A stretch of DNA of 64,000 bases from Hydractinia symbiolongicarpus (Eukaryota; Cnidaria; Hydrozoa; Anthoathecata; Hydractiniidae), in NCBI RefSeq assembly GCF_029227915.1, contig NC_079875.1:930001-994000 (forward strand). Reading direction: 5' to 3'. Shown here piece by piece: positions 48,298-60,002 of this stretch (position 1 is the stretch's first letter; each line of letters begins with the position of its first letter). A program made the translations under genes and the position numbers. The notes below the pieces were generated by a model. That model was given only the letters and a program-made list of their open reading frames with translations, ran no database searches and was not told the DNA's origin.

Positions 48298-49921
48298 TCG
48301 TTTGGGAAATGAGTTTACTCCCTGGGTACTTTCTTTGTATACTTTTGACTATACGGGCCGAGTACGGGATTTACGGGAAATCGCAGGTTTTCGTTTGCCG
48401 GCGATTAAACTTCTTTTATTCAGCGTCTCATCAAAAATGAAAACATTTTTAAAAACTACAAGTCTCATGGGCTTTAGTGGTGAAATAATAATCTAAAAAA
48501 TCGTTTGGGAAATGAGTTTACTCCCTGGGTACTTTCTTTGTATACTTTTGACTATACGGGCCGAGTCCAGGATTTACGGGAAATCGCAGGTTTTCGTTTG
48601 CCGGCGATTAAACTTCTTTTATTCAGCGTCTCATCAAAATTGAAAACATTTTTGAAAACTACAAGTCTCATGCGTTTTAGTGGTGGAAAAATAATTTAAA
48701 AAATCGTTCGGGAAATGAGTTAACACCATGGGTACTCTCTTTGTATACTTTTGACTATGCGGGTCGAGTCCGGAATTTACGGGAAATCGCAAGTTTTCGT
48801 TTGCCGGCGATTAAACTTCTTTTATTCAGCGTCTCATCAAAAATGAAAACATTTTTGAAAACTGCAAGTCTCATGCGTTTTAGTGGCGAAAAAATAATTT
48901 AAAAATTCGTTAGGGAAATGAGTTTACTCACTGGGTACTTTCCTTGTATACTTTTGACTATACGGGCCGAGACCGGGATTTACGGGAAATTGCGGGTTTT
49001 CGTTTGCCGGCGATTAAACTTCTTTTAATCAGCGTTTCATCAAAAATGAAAACATTTTTAAAAACTGCAAGTCTCATGGGTTTTAGTGGTGAAATAATAA
49101 TTTAAAAAATCGTTTGGGAAATGAGTTTACTCCCTGGGTACTTTCTTTGTATAATTTTGACTATACGGGCCGAGTACGGGATTTACGGGAAATCGCAGGT
49201 TTTCGTTTGCCAGCGATTAAACTTCTTTTGTTCAGCGTCTCATCAAAAAGGAAAACATTTTTGAAAACTACAAGTCTCATGCGTTTTAGTGGTGAAAAAA
49301 TAATTTAAAAAAATCGTTCGGGAAATGAGTTTACACCCTGGGTACTTTCTTTGTATACTTTTGACTATACGGGCCGAGTCCGGGATTTACGGGAAATCGC
49401 AGGTTTTAGTTTGCCGGCGATTAAACTTCTTTTATTCAGCGTCTCATCAAAAATGAAAACATTTTTAAAAACTACAAGTCTCATGGGCTTTAGTGGTGAA
49501 ATAATAATTTAAAAAATCGTTTGGGAAATGAGTTTACTCCCTGGGTACTTTCTTTGTATACTTCTGACTATACGGGCCGAGTCCAGGATTTACAAGAAAT
49601 CGCAGGTTTTCGTTTGCCGGCGATTAAACTTCTTTTATTCAGCATCTCATCAAAAATGAAAACATTTTTAAAAACTACAAGTCTCATGCGTTTTAGTGGT
49701 GAAAAAGTAATTTAAAAAATTGTTTGGGAAATGAGTTTACTCCCTGGGTACTTTCTTTATATACTTTTGACTATTCGGGCCAAGCCGGGATTTACGGGAA
49801 ATCGCGGGTTATAGTTTTCCGGCGATTAAACCTCTTTCATTAAGCGTCTCATCAAAAATGAAAACATTTTTAAAAACTACAAGTCTCATGGGCTTTAGTG
49901 GTGAAATAATAATTTAAAAAA
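48298..49921 (+). repeat. 1,624-bp 8-mer derived from the 11-mer HOR
   Basis: Runs: hybrid GAGTACGGG monomer, CAAAATTGAAAAC, GTTAACACC with CTATGCGGG, TTAGGG start, TTGTATAATTTTG, TTTTAGTTTGCCGG (with the extra linker A before it), ACTTCTGACT. It then ends in a composite monomer at 49,720 that starts like the AATTGTTCGGG monomer and finishes GGTTATAGTTTTCCGG with a G-type end. Three or more monomers of the 11-mer order are therefore missing at 49,720-49,921. Confidence 0.85.
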
Positions 49922-50733
49922 TCGTTTGGGAAATGAGTTTACTCCCTGGGTACTTTCTTTGTATACTTTTGACTATACGGGCCGAGTACGGGATTTACGG
50001 GAAATCGCAGGTTTTCGTTTGCCGGCGATTAAACTTCTTTTATTCAGCGTCTCATCAAAAATGAAAACATTTTTAAAAACTACAAGTCTCATGGGCTTTA
50101 GTGGTGAAATAATAATCTAAAAAATCGTTTGGGAAATGAGTTTACTCCCTGGGTACTTTCTTTGTATACTTTTGACTATACGGGCCGAGTCCAGGATTTA
50201 CGGGAAATCGCAGGTTTTCGTTTGCCGGCGATTAAACTTCTTTTATTCAGCGTCTCATCAAAATTGAAAACATTTTTGAAAACTACAAGTCTCATGCGTT
50301 TTAGTGGTGGAAAAATAATTTAAAAAATCGTTCGGGAAATGAGTTAACACCATGGGTACTCTCTTTGTATACTTTTGACTATGCGGGTCGAGTCCGGAAT
50401 TTACGGAAAATCGCAAGTTTTCGTTTGCCGGCGATTAAACTTCTTTTATTCAGCGTCTCATCAAAAATGAAAACATTTTTGAAAACTGCAAGTCTCATGC
50501 GTTTTAGTGGCGAAAAAATAATTTAAAAATTCGTTAGGGAAATGAGTTTACTCACTGGGTACTTTCCTTGTATACTTTTGACTATACGGGCCGAGACCGG
50601 GATTTACGGGAAATTGCGGGTTTTCGTTTGCCGGCGATTAAACTTCTTTTATTCAGCGTTTCATCAAAAATGAAAACATTTTTAAAAACTGCAAGTCTCA
50701 TGGGTTTTAGTGGTGAAATAATAATTTAAAAAA
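49922..50733 (+). repeat. 812-bp 4-mer copy
   Basis: Hybrid GAGTACGGG monomer, CAAAATTGAAAAC monomer, GTTAACACC with CTATGCGGG, and TTAGGG start. The same four open the units at 48,298 and 50,734, and the same 4-mer step separates 39,568 from 40,380. It is thus a recurrent duplication length in this neighbourhood. Confidence 0.88.
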
Positions 50734-52764
50734 TCGTTTGGGAAATGAGTTTACTCCCTGGGTACTTTCTTTGTATAATTTTGACTATACGGGCCGAGTA
50801 CGGGATTTACGGGAAATCGCAGGTTTTCGTTTGCCGGCGATTAAACTTCTTTTATTCAGCGTCTCATCAAAAATGAAAACATTTTTAAAAACTACAAGTC
50901 TCATGGGCTTTAGTGGTGAAATAATAATCTAAAAAATCGTTTGGGAAATGAGTTTACTCCCTGGGTACTTTCTTTGTATACTTTTGACTATACGGGCCGA
51001 GTCCAGGATTTACGGGAAATCGCAGGTTTTCGTTTGCCGGCGATTAAACTTCTTTTATTCAGCGTCTCATCAAAATTGAAAACATTTTTGAAAACTACAA
51101 GTCTCATGCGTTTTAGTGGTGGAAAAATAATTTAAAAAATCGTTCGGGAAATGAGTTAACACCATGGGTACTCTCTTTGTATACTTTTGACTATGCGGGT
51201 CGAGTCCGGAATTTACGGGAAATCGCAAGTTTTCGTTTGCCGGCGATTAAACTTCTTTTATTCAGCGTCTCATCAAAAATGAAAACATTTTTGAAAACTG
51301 CAAGTCTCATGCGTTTTAGTGGCGAAAAAATAATTTAAAAATTCGTTAGGGAAATGAGTTTACTCACTGGGTACTTTCCTTGTATACTTTTGACTATACG
51401 GGCCGAGACCGGGATTTACGGGAAATTGCGGGTTTTCGTTTGCCGGCGATTAAACTTCTTTTATTCAGCGTTTCATCAAAAATGAAAACATTTTTAAAAA
51501 CTGCAAGTCTCATGGGTTTTAGTGGTGAAATAATAATTTAAAAAATCGTTTGGGAAATGAGTTTACTCCCTGGGTACTTTCTTTGTATAATTTTGACTAT
51601 ACGGGCCGAGTACGGGATTTACGGGAAATCGCAGGTTTTCGTTTGCCGGCGATTAAACTTCTTTTGTTCAGCGTCTCATCAAAAAGGAAAACATTTTTGA
51701 AAACTACAAGTCTCATGCGTTTTAGTGGTGAAAAAATAATTTAAAAAAATCGTTCGGGAAATGAGTTTACACCCTGGGTACTTTCTTTGTATACTTTTGA
51801 CTATACGGGCCGAGTCCGGGATTTACGGGAAATCGCAGGTTTTAGTTTGCCGGCGATTAAACTTCTTTTATTCAGCGTCTCATCAAAAATGAAAACATTT
51901 TTAAAAACTACAAGTCTCATGGGCTTTAGTGGTGAAATAATAATTTAAAAAATCGTTTGGGAAATGAGTTTACTCCCTGGGTACTTTCTTTGTATACTTC
52001 TGACTATACGGGCCGAGTCCAGGATTTACGAGAAATCGCAGGTTTTCGTTTGCCGGCGATTAAACTTCTTTTATTCAGCATCTCATCAAAAATGAAAACA
52101 TTTTTAAAAACTACAAGTCTCATGCGTTTTAGTGGTGAAAAAGTAATTTAAAAAATTGTTCGGGAAATGAGTTTACTCCCTGGGTACTTTCTTTGTATAC
52201 TTTTGACTATACGGGCCAAGCCCGGGATTTACGGGAAATCGCGGGTTTTCGTTTGCCGGCGATTAAACTTCTTTTATTCAGCGTCTCATCAAAAATGAAA
52301 ACATTTTTAAAAACTACAAGTCTTATGCGTTTTAGTGGTGAAAAAATAATTTAAAAAATCGTTCTGGAAATGAGCTTACTCCCTGGGTACTTTCTTTGTA
52401 TACTTTTGACTATACGGGTCGAGTCCGGGATTTACGGGAAATCGCAGGTTTTCGTTTGCCGGCGATTAAACTGCTTTTATTCAGCGTTTCATCAAAAATG
52501 AAAACATTTTTAAAAACTACAAGTCTTATGCGATTTAGTGGTGAAAAAATAATTTAAAAAATCGTTCTGGAAATGAGTTTACTCACAGGGTACTTTCTTT
52601 GTATACATTCGACTATACGGGCCAAGCCCGGGATTTAGGGGAAATCGCGGGTTATAGTTTTCCGGCGATTAAACCTCTTTCATTAAGCGTCTCATCAAAA
52701 ATGAAAACATGTTTGAAAACTACAAGTCTCATGCGTTTTAGTGGTGAAAAAATAATTTAAAAAA
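50734..52764 (+). repeat. 10-mer unit (about 2,031 bp) of the 11-mer family
   Basis: Starts with a second form of the hybrid monomer that carries TTGTATAATTTTG. It passes through CAAAATTGAAAAC, GTTAACACC, TTAGGG, TTGTATAATTTTG with AAAAAGG, TTTTAGTTTGCCGG, ACTTCTGACT, AATTGTTCGGG, GGGTCGAG with AAACTGCTTTT, and GGTTATAGTTTTCCGG. Private changes include GAGCTTACTC at about 52,373 and ATTTAGGGGAAATCG at about 52,633. The extra linker A is present near 51,74x. Confidence 0.87.
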
Positions 52765-54576
52765 TCGTTCTGGAAATGAGTTTACTCACAGGGTACTTTC
52801 TTTGTATACATTCAACTATACGGGCCAAGCCCGGGATTTACGGGAAATCGTGGGTTATAGTTTTCCGGCGATTAAACCTCTTTCATTAAGCGTCTCATCA
52901 AAAATGAAAACATTTTTAAAAACTACAAGTCTCATGCGTTTTAGTGGTGAAAAAATAATTTAAAAAATCGTTCGGGAAATGAGTTTACTCCCTGGGTACT
53001 TTCTTTGTATACTTTTGAATATACGGGTCAAGTCCGGGGTTTACGGGAAATGGCGGGTTTTCGTTTGCCGGCGATTAAACTTCTTTTATTCAGCGTCTCA
53101 TCAAAAATGAAAACATTTTTGAAAACTACAAGTCTCATGCGTTTTAGTAGTGAAAAGATAATTTAAAAAATCGTTTTGGAAATGAGTTTACTCACAGGGT
53201 ACTTTCTTTGTATACATTCGACTATACGGGCCAAGCCCGGGATTTACGGGAAATCGCGGGTTTTCGTTTGCCGGCGATTAAACTTCTTTTATTCAGCGTC
53301 TCATCAAAAATGAAAACATTTTCAAAAACTACAAGTCTTATGCGTTTTAGTGGCGAAAAAATAATTTAAAAAATCGTTCTGGAAATGAGTTTACTCCCTG
53401 GGTACTTTCTTTGTATACTTTTGACTATACGGGCCGAGTCCGGGATTTACGGGAAATCGCAGGTTTTCGTTTGCCGGCGATTAAACTGCTTTTATTCAGC
53501 GTCTCATCAAAAATGAAAACATTTTTGAAAACTACAAGTCTCATGCGTGTTAGTGGTGAAAAAATAATTTAAAAAATCGTTCGGGAAATGAGTTTACTTC
53601 CTTGGTACTTTCTTTGTTTACTTTTGACTATACGGGCCAAGCCGGGATTTACAGGAAATCGCGGGTTTTCGTTTGCCGGCGATTAAACTTCTTTTATTCA
53701 GCGTTTCATCAAAAATGAAAACATTTTTAAAAACTACACGTCTTATGCGATTTAGTAGTGAAAAAAAAATTTAAAAAATCGTTTTGGAAATGAGTTTACT
53801 CACAGGGTACTTTTTTTGTCTACATTCGACTACACGGGCCAAGCCCGGGATTTACGGGAAATCGCGGGTTATAGTTTTCCGGCGATTAAACCTCTTTCAT
53901 TAAGCGTCTCATCAAAAATGAAAACGTTTTTGAAAACTACAAGTCTCATGCGTTTTAGTGGTGAAAAAATAATTTAAAAAATCGTTCTGGAAATGAGTTT
54001 ACTCACAGGGTACTTTCTTTGTATACATTCAACTATACGGGCCAAGCCCGGGATTTACGGGAAATCGTGGGTTATAGTTTTCCGGCGATTAAACCTCTTT
54101 CATTAAGCGTCTCATCAAAAATGAAAACATCTTTGAAAACTACAAGTCTCATGCGTTTTAGTGGTGAAAATAAAATTTAAAAAATCGTTCGGGAAATGAG
54201 TTTACTCCCTGGGTACTTTCTTTGTATACATTCGACTATACGGGCCAAGCACCGGATTTACGGGAAAACGCGGGATTTCGTTTGCCGGCGATTAAACCTC
54301 TTTCATTAAGCGTCTCATCAAAAATGAAAACATTTTTGAAAACTACAAGTTTCATGCGTTTTAGTGGTGAAAAAATAATTTAAAAAATCGTTCGGGAAAT
54401 GAGTTTACTCCCTGGGTACTTTCTTTGTATACTTTTGACTTTACGGGCCGAGTCCGGGATTTACGGAAAATCGCGGATTTTCGTTTGCCGGCGATTAAAC
54501 TTCTTTTATTCAGCGTCCCATCAAATATGAAAATATTTTTGAAAACTACAAGTCTCATGCGTTTAGTGGTAAAAAA
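52765..54576 (+). repeat. Shuffled derivative of the 12-mer (about 9 monomers)
   Basis: Follows the 12-mer order from its ACATTCAACT monomer but lacks the AAGCCCCGG monomer at the second position. After the CGACTACACGGG monomer (about 53,780, with TTTTTTTGTCTAC) it returns to an ACATTCAACT monomer at 53,983 in place of the hybrid. It then runs through AAGCACCGG and TTGACTTTACGG monomers. Those last two resemble the 23-28 kb family and lead into the 810-bp repeats. Confidence 0.82.
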
Positions 54577-55386
54577 ATAATATAAAAAATCGTTCGGGAA
54601 ATGAGTTTACTCCCTGGGTACTTTCTTTGTATACTTTTGAATATACGGGTCAAGTCCGGGGTTTACGGGAAATGGCGGGTTTTCGTTTCCCGGCGATTAA
54701 ACTTCTTTTATTCAGCGTCTCATCAAAAATGAAAACATTTTTGAAAACTACAAGTCTCATGCGTTTTAGTGGTGAAAAAAAAATTAAAAAATCGTTCGGG
54801 AAATGAGTTTACTCCCTGGGTACTTTCTTTGTATACATTCGACTATACGGGCCAAGCCCGGGATTTACGGAAAATCGAGGGATTTCGTTTGCCGGCGATT
54901 AAACCTCTTTCATTAAGCGTCTCATCAAAAATGAAAACATTTTTGAAAACTACAAGTCTCATGCGTTTTAGTGGTGAAAAAATAATTTAAAAAATCGTTC
55001 GGAAAATGAGTTTACTCCCTGGGTACTCTCTTGTATACTTTGGACTATACGGGCCGAGTCCGGGATTTACGGGAAATCGCGGATTTTCGTTTGAGGGCGA
55101 TTAAACTTCTTTTATTCAGCGTCTCATCAAAAATGAAAACATTTTTAAAAACTACAAGTCTCATGGGCTTTAGTGGTGAAATAATAATTTAAAAATTCGT
55201 TAGGGAAATGAGTTTACTGACTGGGTACTTTCCTTGTATACTTTTGACTATACGGGCCGAGACCGGGATTTACGGGAAATTGCGGGTTTTCGTTTGCCGG
55301 CGATTAAACTTCTTTTATTCAGCGTCTCATCAAAAATGAAAACATTTTTAAAAACTACAAGTCTCATGGGATTTAGTGGTGAAATA
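54577..55386 (+). repeat. 810-bp 4-mer HOR, copy 1
   Basis: The four monomers are marked by TTGAATATACGGG, a GTGAAAAAAAAATTAAAAA linker with GGAAAATCGAGGG, TACTCTCTTGTATAC (1-bp loss) with TTTGAGGGCGATT, and TTAGGG start with CTGACTGGG. A substitution to AATAATATAAAA marks the unit boundary. Copy 1 has GTTTCCCGGCG at about 54,687 and ATGGGATTTAG at about 55,367, unlike the later copies. Confidence 0.92.
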
Positions 55387-56196
55387 ATAATATAAAAAAT
55401 CGTTCGGGAAATGAGTTTACTCCCTGGGTACTTTCTTTGTATACTTTTGAATATACGGGTCAAGTCCGGGGTTTACGGGAAATGGCGGGTTTTCGTTTGC
55501 CGGCGATTAAACTTCTTTTATTCAGCGTCTCATCAAAAATGAAAACATTTTTGAAAACTACAAGTCTCATGCGTTTTAGTGGTGAAAAAAAAATTAAAAA
55601 ATCGTTCGGGAAATGAGTTTACTGCCTGGGTACTTTCTGTGTATACATTCGACTATACGGGCCAAGCCCGGGATTTACGGGAAATCGAGGGATTTCGTTT
55701 GCCGGCGATTAAACCTCTTTCATTAAGCGTCTCATCAAAAATGAAAACATTTTTGAAAACTACAAGTCTCATGCGTTTTAGTGGTGAAAAAATAATTTAA
55801 AAAATCGTTCGGAAAATGAGTTTACTCCCTGGGTACTCTCTTGTATACTTTGGACTATACGGGCCGAGTCCGGGATTTACGGGAAATCGCGGATTTTCGT
55901 TTGAGGGCGATTAAACTTCTTTTATTCAGCGTCTCATCAAAAATGAAAACATTTTTAAAAACTACAAGTCTCATGGGCTTTAGTGGTGAAATAATAATTT
56001 AAAAATTCGTTAGGGAAATGAGTTTACTGACTGGGTACTTTCCTTGTATACTTTTGACTATACGGGCCGAGACCGGGATTTACGGGAAATTGCGGGTTTT
56101 CGTTTGCCGGCGATTAAACTTCTTTTATTCAGCGTCTCATCAAAAATGAAAACATTTTTAAAAACTACAAGTCTCATGGGCTTTAGTGGTGAAATA
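55387..56196 (+). repeat. 810-bp 4-mer HOR, copy 2
   Basis: Repeats the preceding 810 bp with the same four monomers. Private changes are CTGCCTGGG and CTTTCTGTG near 55,623-55,640. All shared deletions are retained, so the small indels predate the amplification. Confidence 0.92.
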
Positions 56197-57006
56197 ATAA
56201 TATAAAAAATCGTTCGGGAAATGACTTTACTCCCTGGGTACTTTCTTTGTATACTTTTGAATATACGGGTCAAGTCCGGGGTTTACGGGAAATGGCGGGT
56301 TTTCGTTTGCCGGCGATTAAACTTCTTTTATTCAGCGTCTCATCAAAAATGAAAACATTTTTGAAAACTACAAGTCTCATGCGTTTTAGTGGTGAAAAAA
56401 AAATTAAAAAATCGTTCGGGAAATGAGTTTACTCCCTGGGTACTTTCTTTGTATACATTCGACTATACGGGCCAAGCCCGGGATTTACGGGAAATCGAGG
56501 GATTTCGTTTGCCGGCGATTAAACCTCTTTCATTAAGCGTCTCATCAAAAATGAAAACATTTTTGAAAACTACAAGTCTCATGCGTTTTAGTGGTGAAAA
56601 AATAATTTAAAAAATCGTTCGGAAAATGAGTTTACTCCCTGGGTACTCTCTTGTATACTTTGGACTATACGGGCCGAGTCCGGGATTTACGGGAAATCGC
56701 GGATTTTCGTTTGAGGGCGATTAAACTTCTTTTATTCAGCGTCTCATCAAAAATGAAAACATTTTTAAAAACTACAAGTCTCATGGGCTTTAGTGGTGAA
56801 ATAATAATTTAAAAATTCGTTAGGGAAATGAGTTTACTGACTGGGTACTTTCCTTGTATACTTTTGACTATACGGGCCGAGACCGGGATTTACGGGAAAT
56901 TGCGGGTTTTCGTTTGCCGGCGATTAAACTTCTTTTATTCAGCGTCTCATCAAAAATGAAAACATTTTTAAAAACTACAAGTCTCATGGGCTTTAGTGGT
57001 GAAATA
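56197..57006 (+). repeat. 810-bp 4-mer HOR, copy 3
   Basis: Third tandem copy of the 4-mer. It has GAAATGACTTTAC at about 56,220 in place of GAAATGAGTTTAC. It ends at about 57,006, where the boundary AATAATATAAAA is replaced by AATAATTTAAAAAATCGTTTGGG in two steps and the 1,400-bp family begins. Confidence 0.92.
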
Positions 57007-57019
57007 ATAATTTAAAAAA

Positions 57020-58419
57020 TCGTTTGGGAAATGAGTTTACTCCCTGGGTACTTTCTTTGTATACTTTTGACTTTACGGGCCGAGTCCGGGATTTACGGAA
57101 AATCGCGGATTTTCGTTTGCCGGCGATTAAACTTCTTTTATTCAGCGTCCCATCAAATATGAAAATATTTCTGAAAACTACAAGTCTCATGCGTTTAGTG
57201 GTAAAAAAATAATATAAAAAATCGTTTGGGAAATGAGTTTACTCCCTGGGTACTTTCTTTGTATACTTTTGAATATACGGGTCAAGTCCGGGGTTTATGG
57301 GAAATGGCGGGTTTTCGTTTGCCGGTGATTAAACTTCTTTTATTCAGCGTCTCATCAAAAATGAAAACATTTTTGAAAACTACAAGTCTCATGCGTTTTA
57401 GTAGTGAAAAGATAATTTTAAAAATCGTTTTGGAAATGAGTTTACTCACAGGGTACTTTCTTTGTATACATTCGACTATACGGGCCAAGCCCGGGATTTA
57501 CGGGAAATCGCGGGTTTTCGTTTGCTGGCGATTAAACCAATTTCATTAAGCGTCTCATCAAAAATGAAAACATTTCTGAAAACTACAAGTCTCATGCGTT
57601 TTATTGGTGAAAAAATAATTTAAAAAATCGTTCGGGAAATGAGTTTACTCACAGGGTACTTTCTTTGTATACATTCAACTATACGGGCCAAGCCCGGGAA
57701 TTACGGGAAATCGTGGGTTATAGTTTTCCGGCGATTAAACCTCTTTCATTAAGCGTCTCATCAAAAATGAAAACATTTTTGAAAACTACAAGTCTCATGC
57801 GTTTTAGTGGTGAAAATAAAAATTAAGTTTACTCCCTGGGTACTTTCTTTGTATACTTTTGACTTTACGGGCCGAGTCCGGGATTTACGGAAAATCGCGG
57901 ATTTTCGTTTGCCGGCGATTAAACTTCTTTTATTAAGCGTCTCATCAAAAATGAAAACATTTTCGAAAACTACAAGTCTCATGCGTTTAGTGGTGAAAAT
58001 AAAATTTAAAAAATCGTTCGGGAAGTGAGTTTGCTCCCTGGGTACTTTCTTTGTATACATTCGACTATACGGGCCAAGCCCCGGATTTACGGGAAAACGC
58101 GGGATTTCGTTTGCCGGCGATTAAACCTCTTTCATTAAGCGTCTCATCAAAAATGAAAACATTTTTTAAAACTACAAGTCTCATGCGTTTTAGTGGTGAA
58201 AAAATAATTTAAAAAATCGTTCGGGAAATGAGTTTACTCCCTGGGTACTTTCCTTGTATACTTTTGACTATACGGGCCGAGACCGGGATTTACGGGAAAT
58301 TGCGGGTTTTCGTTTGCCGGCGATTAAACTTCTTTTATTCAGCGTCTCATCAAAAATGAAAACATTTTTAAAAACTACAAGTCTCATGGGCTTTAGTGGT
58401 GAAATAATAATTTAAAAAA
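57020..58419 (+). repeat. 1,400-bp 7-mer HOR, copy 1
   Basis: Seven monomers: TTGACTTTACGG with AAATATGAAAATATTT, TTGAATATACGGG with GGTTTATGGG, TTTTGG/TCACAGGG with GCTGGCG, ACATTCAACT with GGGAATTACGG, a truncated monomer starting at about 57,822, AAGCCCCGG with GGAAGTGAG, and GAGACCGGG. The unit is about 21 bp short of 7 x 203, almost all from the truncated monomer. It matches 58,420 onward at offset 1,400. Confidence 0.88.
57822..58013 (+). repeat. Truncated monomer with a 20-bp 5' deletion, copy 1
   Basis: The preceding monomer ends GAAAATAAAAATTA and runs straight into AGTTTACTCCCTGGG. The usual AAAATCGTTCGGGAAATGAG is missing. The starts of the flanking monomers (57,628 and 58,014) are 386 bp apart instead of 406. 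The same junction is seen at about 59,221 and 59,810. The undeleted form, with the same GAAAATAAAAATTA lead, is at about 61,201. Confidence 0.88.
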
Positions 58420-59027
58420 TCGTTTGGGAAATGAGTTTACTCCCTGGGTACTTTCTTTGTATACTTTTGACTTTACGGGCCGAGTCCGGGATTTACGGAA
58501 AATCGCGGATTTTCGTTTGCCGGCGATTAAACTTCTTTTATTCAGCGTCCCATCAAATATGAAAATATTTTTGAAAACTACAAGTCTCATGCGTTTAGTG
58601 GTAAAAAAATAATATAAAAAATCGTTTGGGAAATGAGTTTACTCCCTGGGTACTTTCTTTGTATACTTTTGAATATACGGGTCAAGTCCGGGGTTTATGG
58701 GAAATGGCGGGTTTTCGTTTGCCGGCGATTAAACTTCTTTTATTCAGCGTCTCATCAAAAATGAAAACATTTTTGAAAACTACAAGTCTCATGCGTTTTA
58801 GTAGTGAAAAGATAATTTTAAAAATCGTTTTGGAAATGAGTTTACTCACAGGGTACTTTCTTTGTATACATTCGACTATACGGGCCAAGCCCGGGATTTA
58901 CGGGAAATCGCGGGTTTTCGTTTGCTGGCGATTAAACCACTTTCATTAAGCGTCTCATCAAAAATGAAAACATTTCTGAAAACTACAAGTCTCATGCGTT
59001 TTATTGGTGAAAAAATAATTTAAAAAA
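58420..59027 (+). repeat. 1,400-bp 7-mer HOR, start of copy 2
   Basis: Repeats the first three monomers of 57,020-58,419. Small differences include GCCGGCG for GCCGGTG at about 58,725 and AAACCAC for AAACCAA at about 58,935. The match continues through the next block to about 59,45x. Confidence 0.88.
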
Positions 59028-59220
59028 TCGTTCGGGAAATGAGTTTACTCACAGGGTACTTTCTTTGTATACATTCAACTATACGGGCCAAGCCCGGGAA
59101 TTACGGGAAATCGTGGGTTATAGTTTTCCGGCGATTAAACCTCTTTCATTAAGCGTCTCATCAAAAATGAAAACATTTTTGAAAACTACAAGTCTCATGC
59201 GTTTTAGTGGTGAAAATAAA

Positions 59221-59413
59221 AATTAAGTTTACTCCCTGGGTACTTTCTTTGTATACTTTTGACTTTACGGGCCGAGTCCGGGATTTACGGAAAATCGCGG
59301 ATTTTCGTTTGCCGGCGATTAAACTTCTTTTATTAAGTGTCTCATCAAAAATGAAAACATTTTTGAAAACTACAAGTCTCATGCGTTTAGTGGTGAAAAT
59401 AAAATTTAAAAAA
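59221..59413 (+). repeat. Truncated monomer, copy 2
   Basis: Same deletion junction as the monomer at 57,822, AATTAAGTTTACTCCC, with the next monomer starting at 59,414. It has TTAAGTGTCTC where the other two have TTAAGCGTCTC. It is carried in the first 589-bp 3-mer. Confidence 0.88.
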
Positions 59414-59809
59414 TCGTTCGGGAAGTGAGTTTACTCCCTGGGTACTTTCTTTGTATACATTCGACTATACGGGCCAAGCCCGGGATTTACGGGAAATCGC
59501 GGGTTTTCGTTTGCTGGCGATTAAACCACTTTCATTAAGCGTCTCATCTAAAATGAAAACATTTCTGAAAACTACAAGTCTCATGCGTTTTATTGGTGAA
59601 AAAATAATTTAAAAAATCGTTCGGGAAATGAGTTTACTCACAGGGTACTTTCTTTGTATACATTCAACTATACGGGCCAAGCCCGGGAATTACGGGAAAT
59701 CGTGGGTTATAGTTTTCCGGCGATTAAACCTCTTTCATTAAGCGTCTCATCAAAAATGAAAACATTTTTGAAAACTACAAGTCTCATGCGTTTTAGTGGT
59801 GAAAATAAA

Positions 59810-60002
59810 AATTAAGTTTACTCCCTGGGTACTTTCTTTGTATACTTTTGACTTTACGGGCCGAGTCCGGGATTTACGGAAAATCGCGGATTTTCGTTTG
59901 CCGGCGATTAAACTTCTTTTATTAAGCGTCTCATCAAAAATGAAAACATTTTTGAAAACTACAAGTCTCATGCGTTTAGTGGTGAAAATAAAATTTAAAA
60001 AA
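59810..60002 (+). repeat. Truncated monomer, copy 3
   Basis: Same deletion junction again, 589 bp after the second copy, with the next monomer at 60,003. The identical breakpoints show one deletion that was then copied, not three separate deletions. Confidence 0.88.

Noticed and set aside
57822-58013. Truncated monomers as three independent deletions
   Set aside because: All three have the same junction and sit at HOR spacings of 1,400 and 589 bp, so one deletion followed by copying is the simpler explanation.
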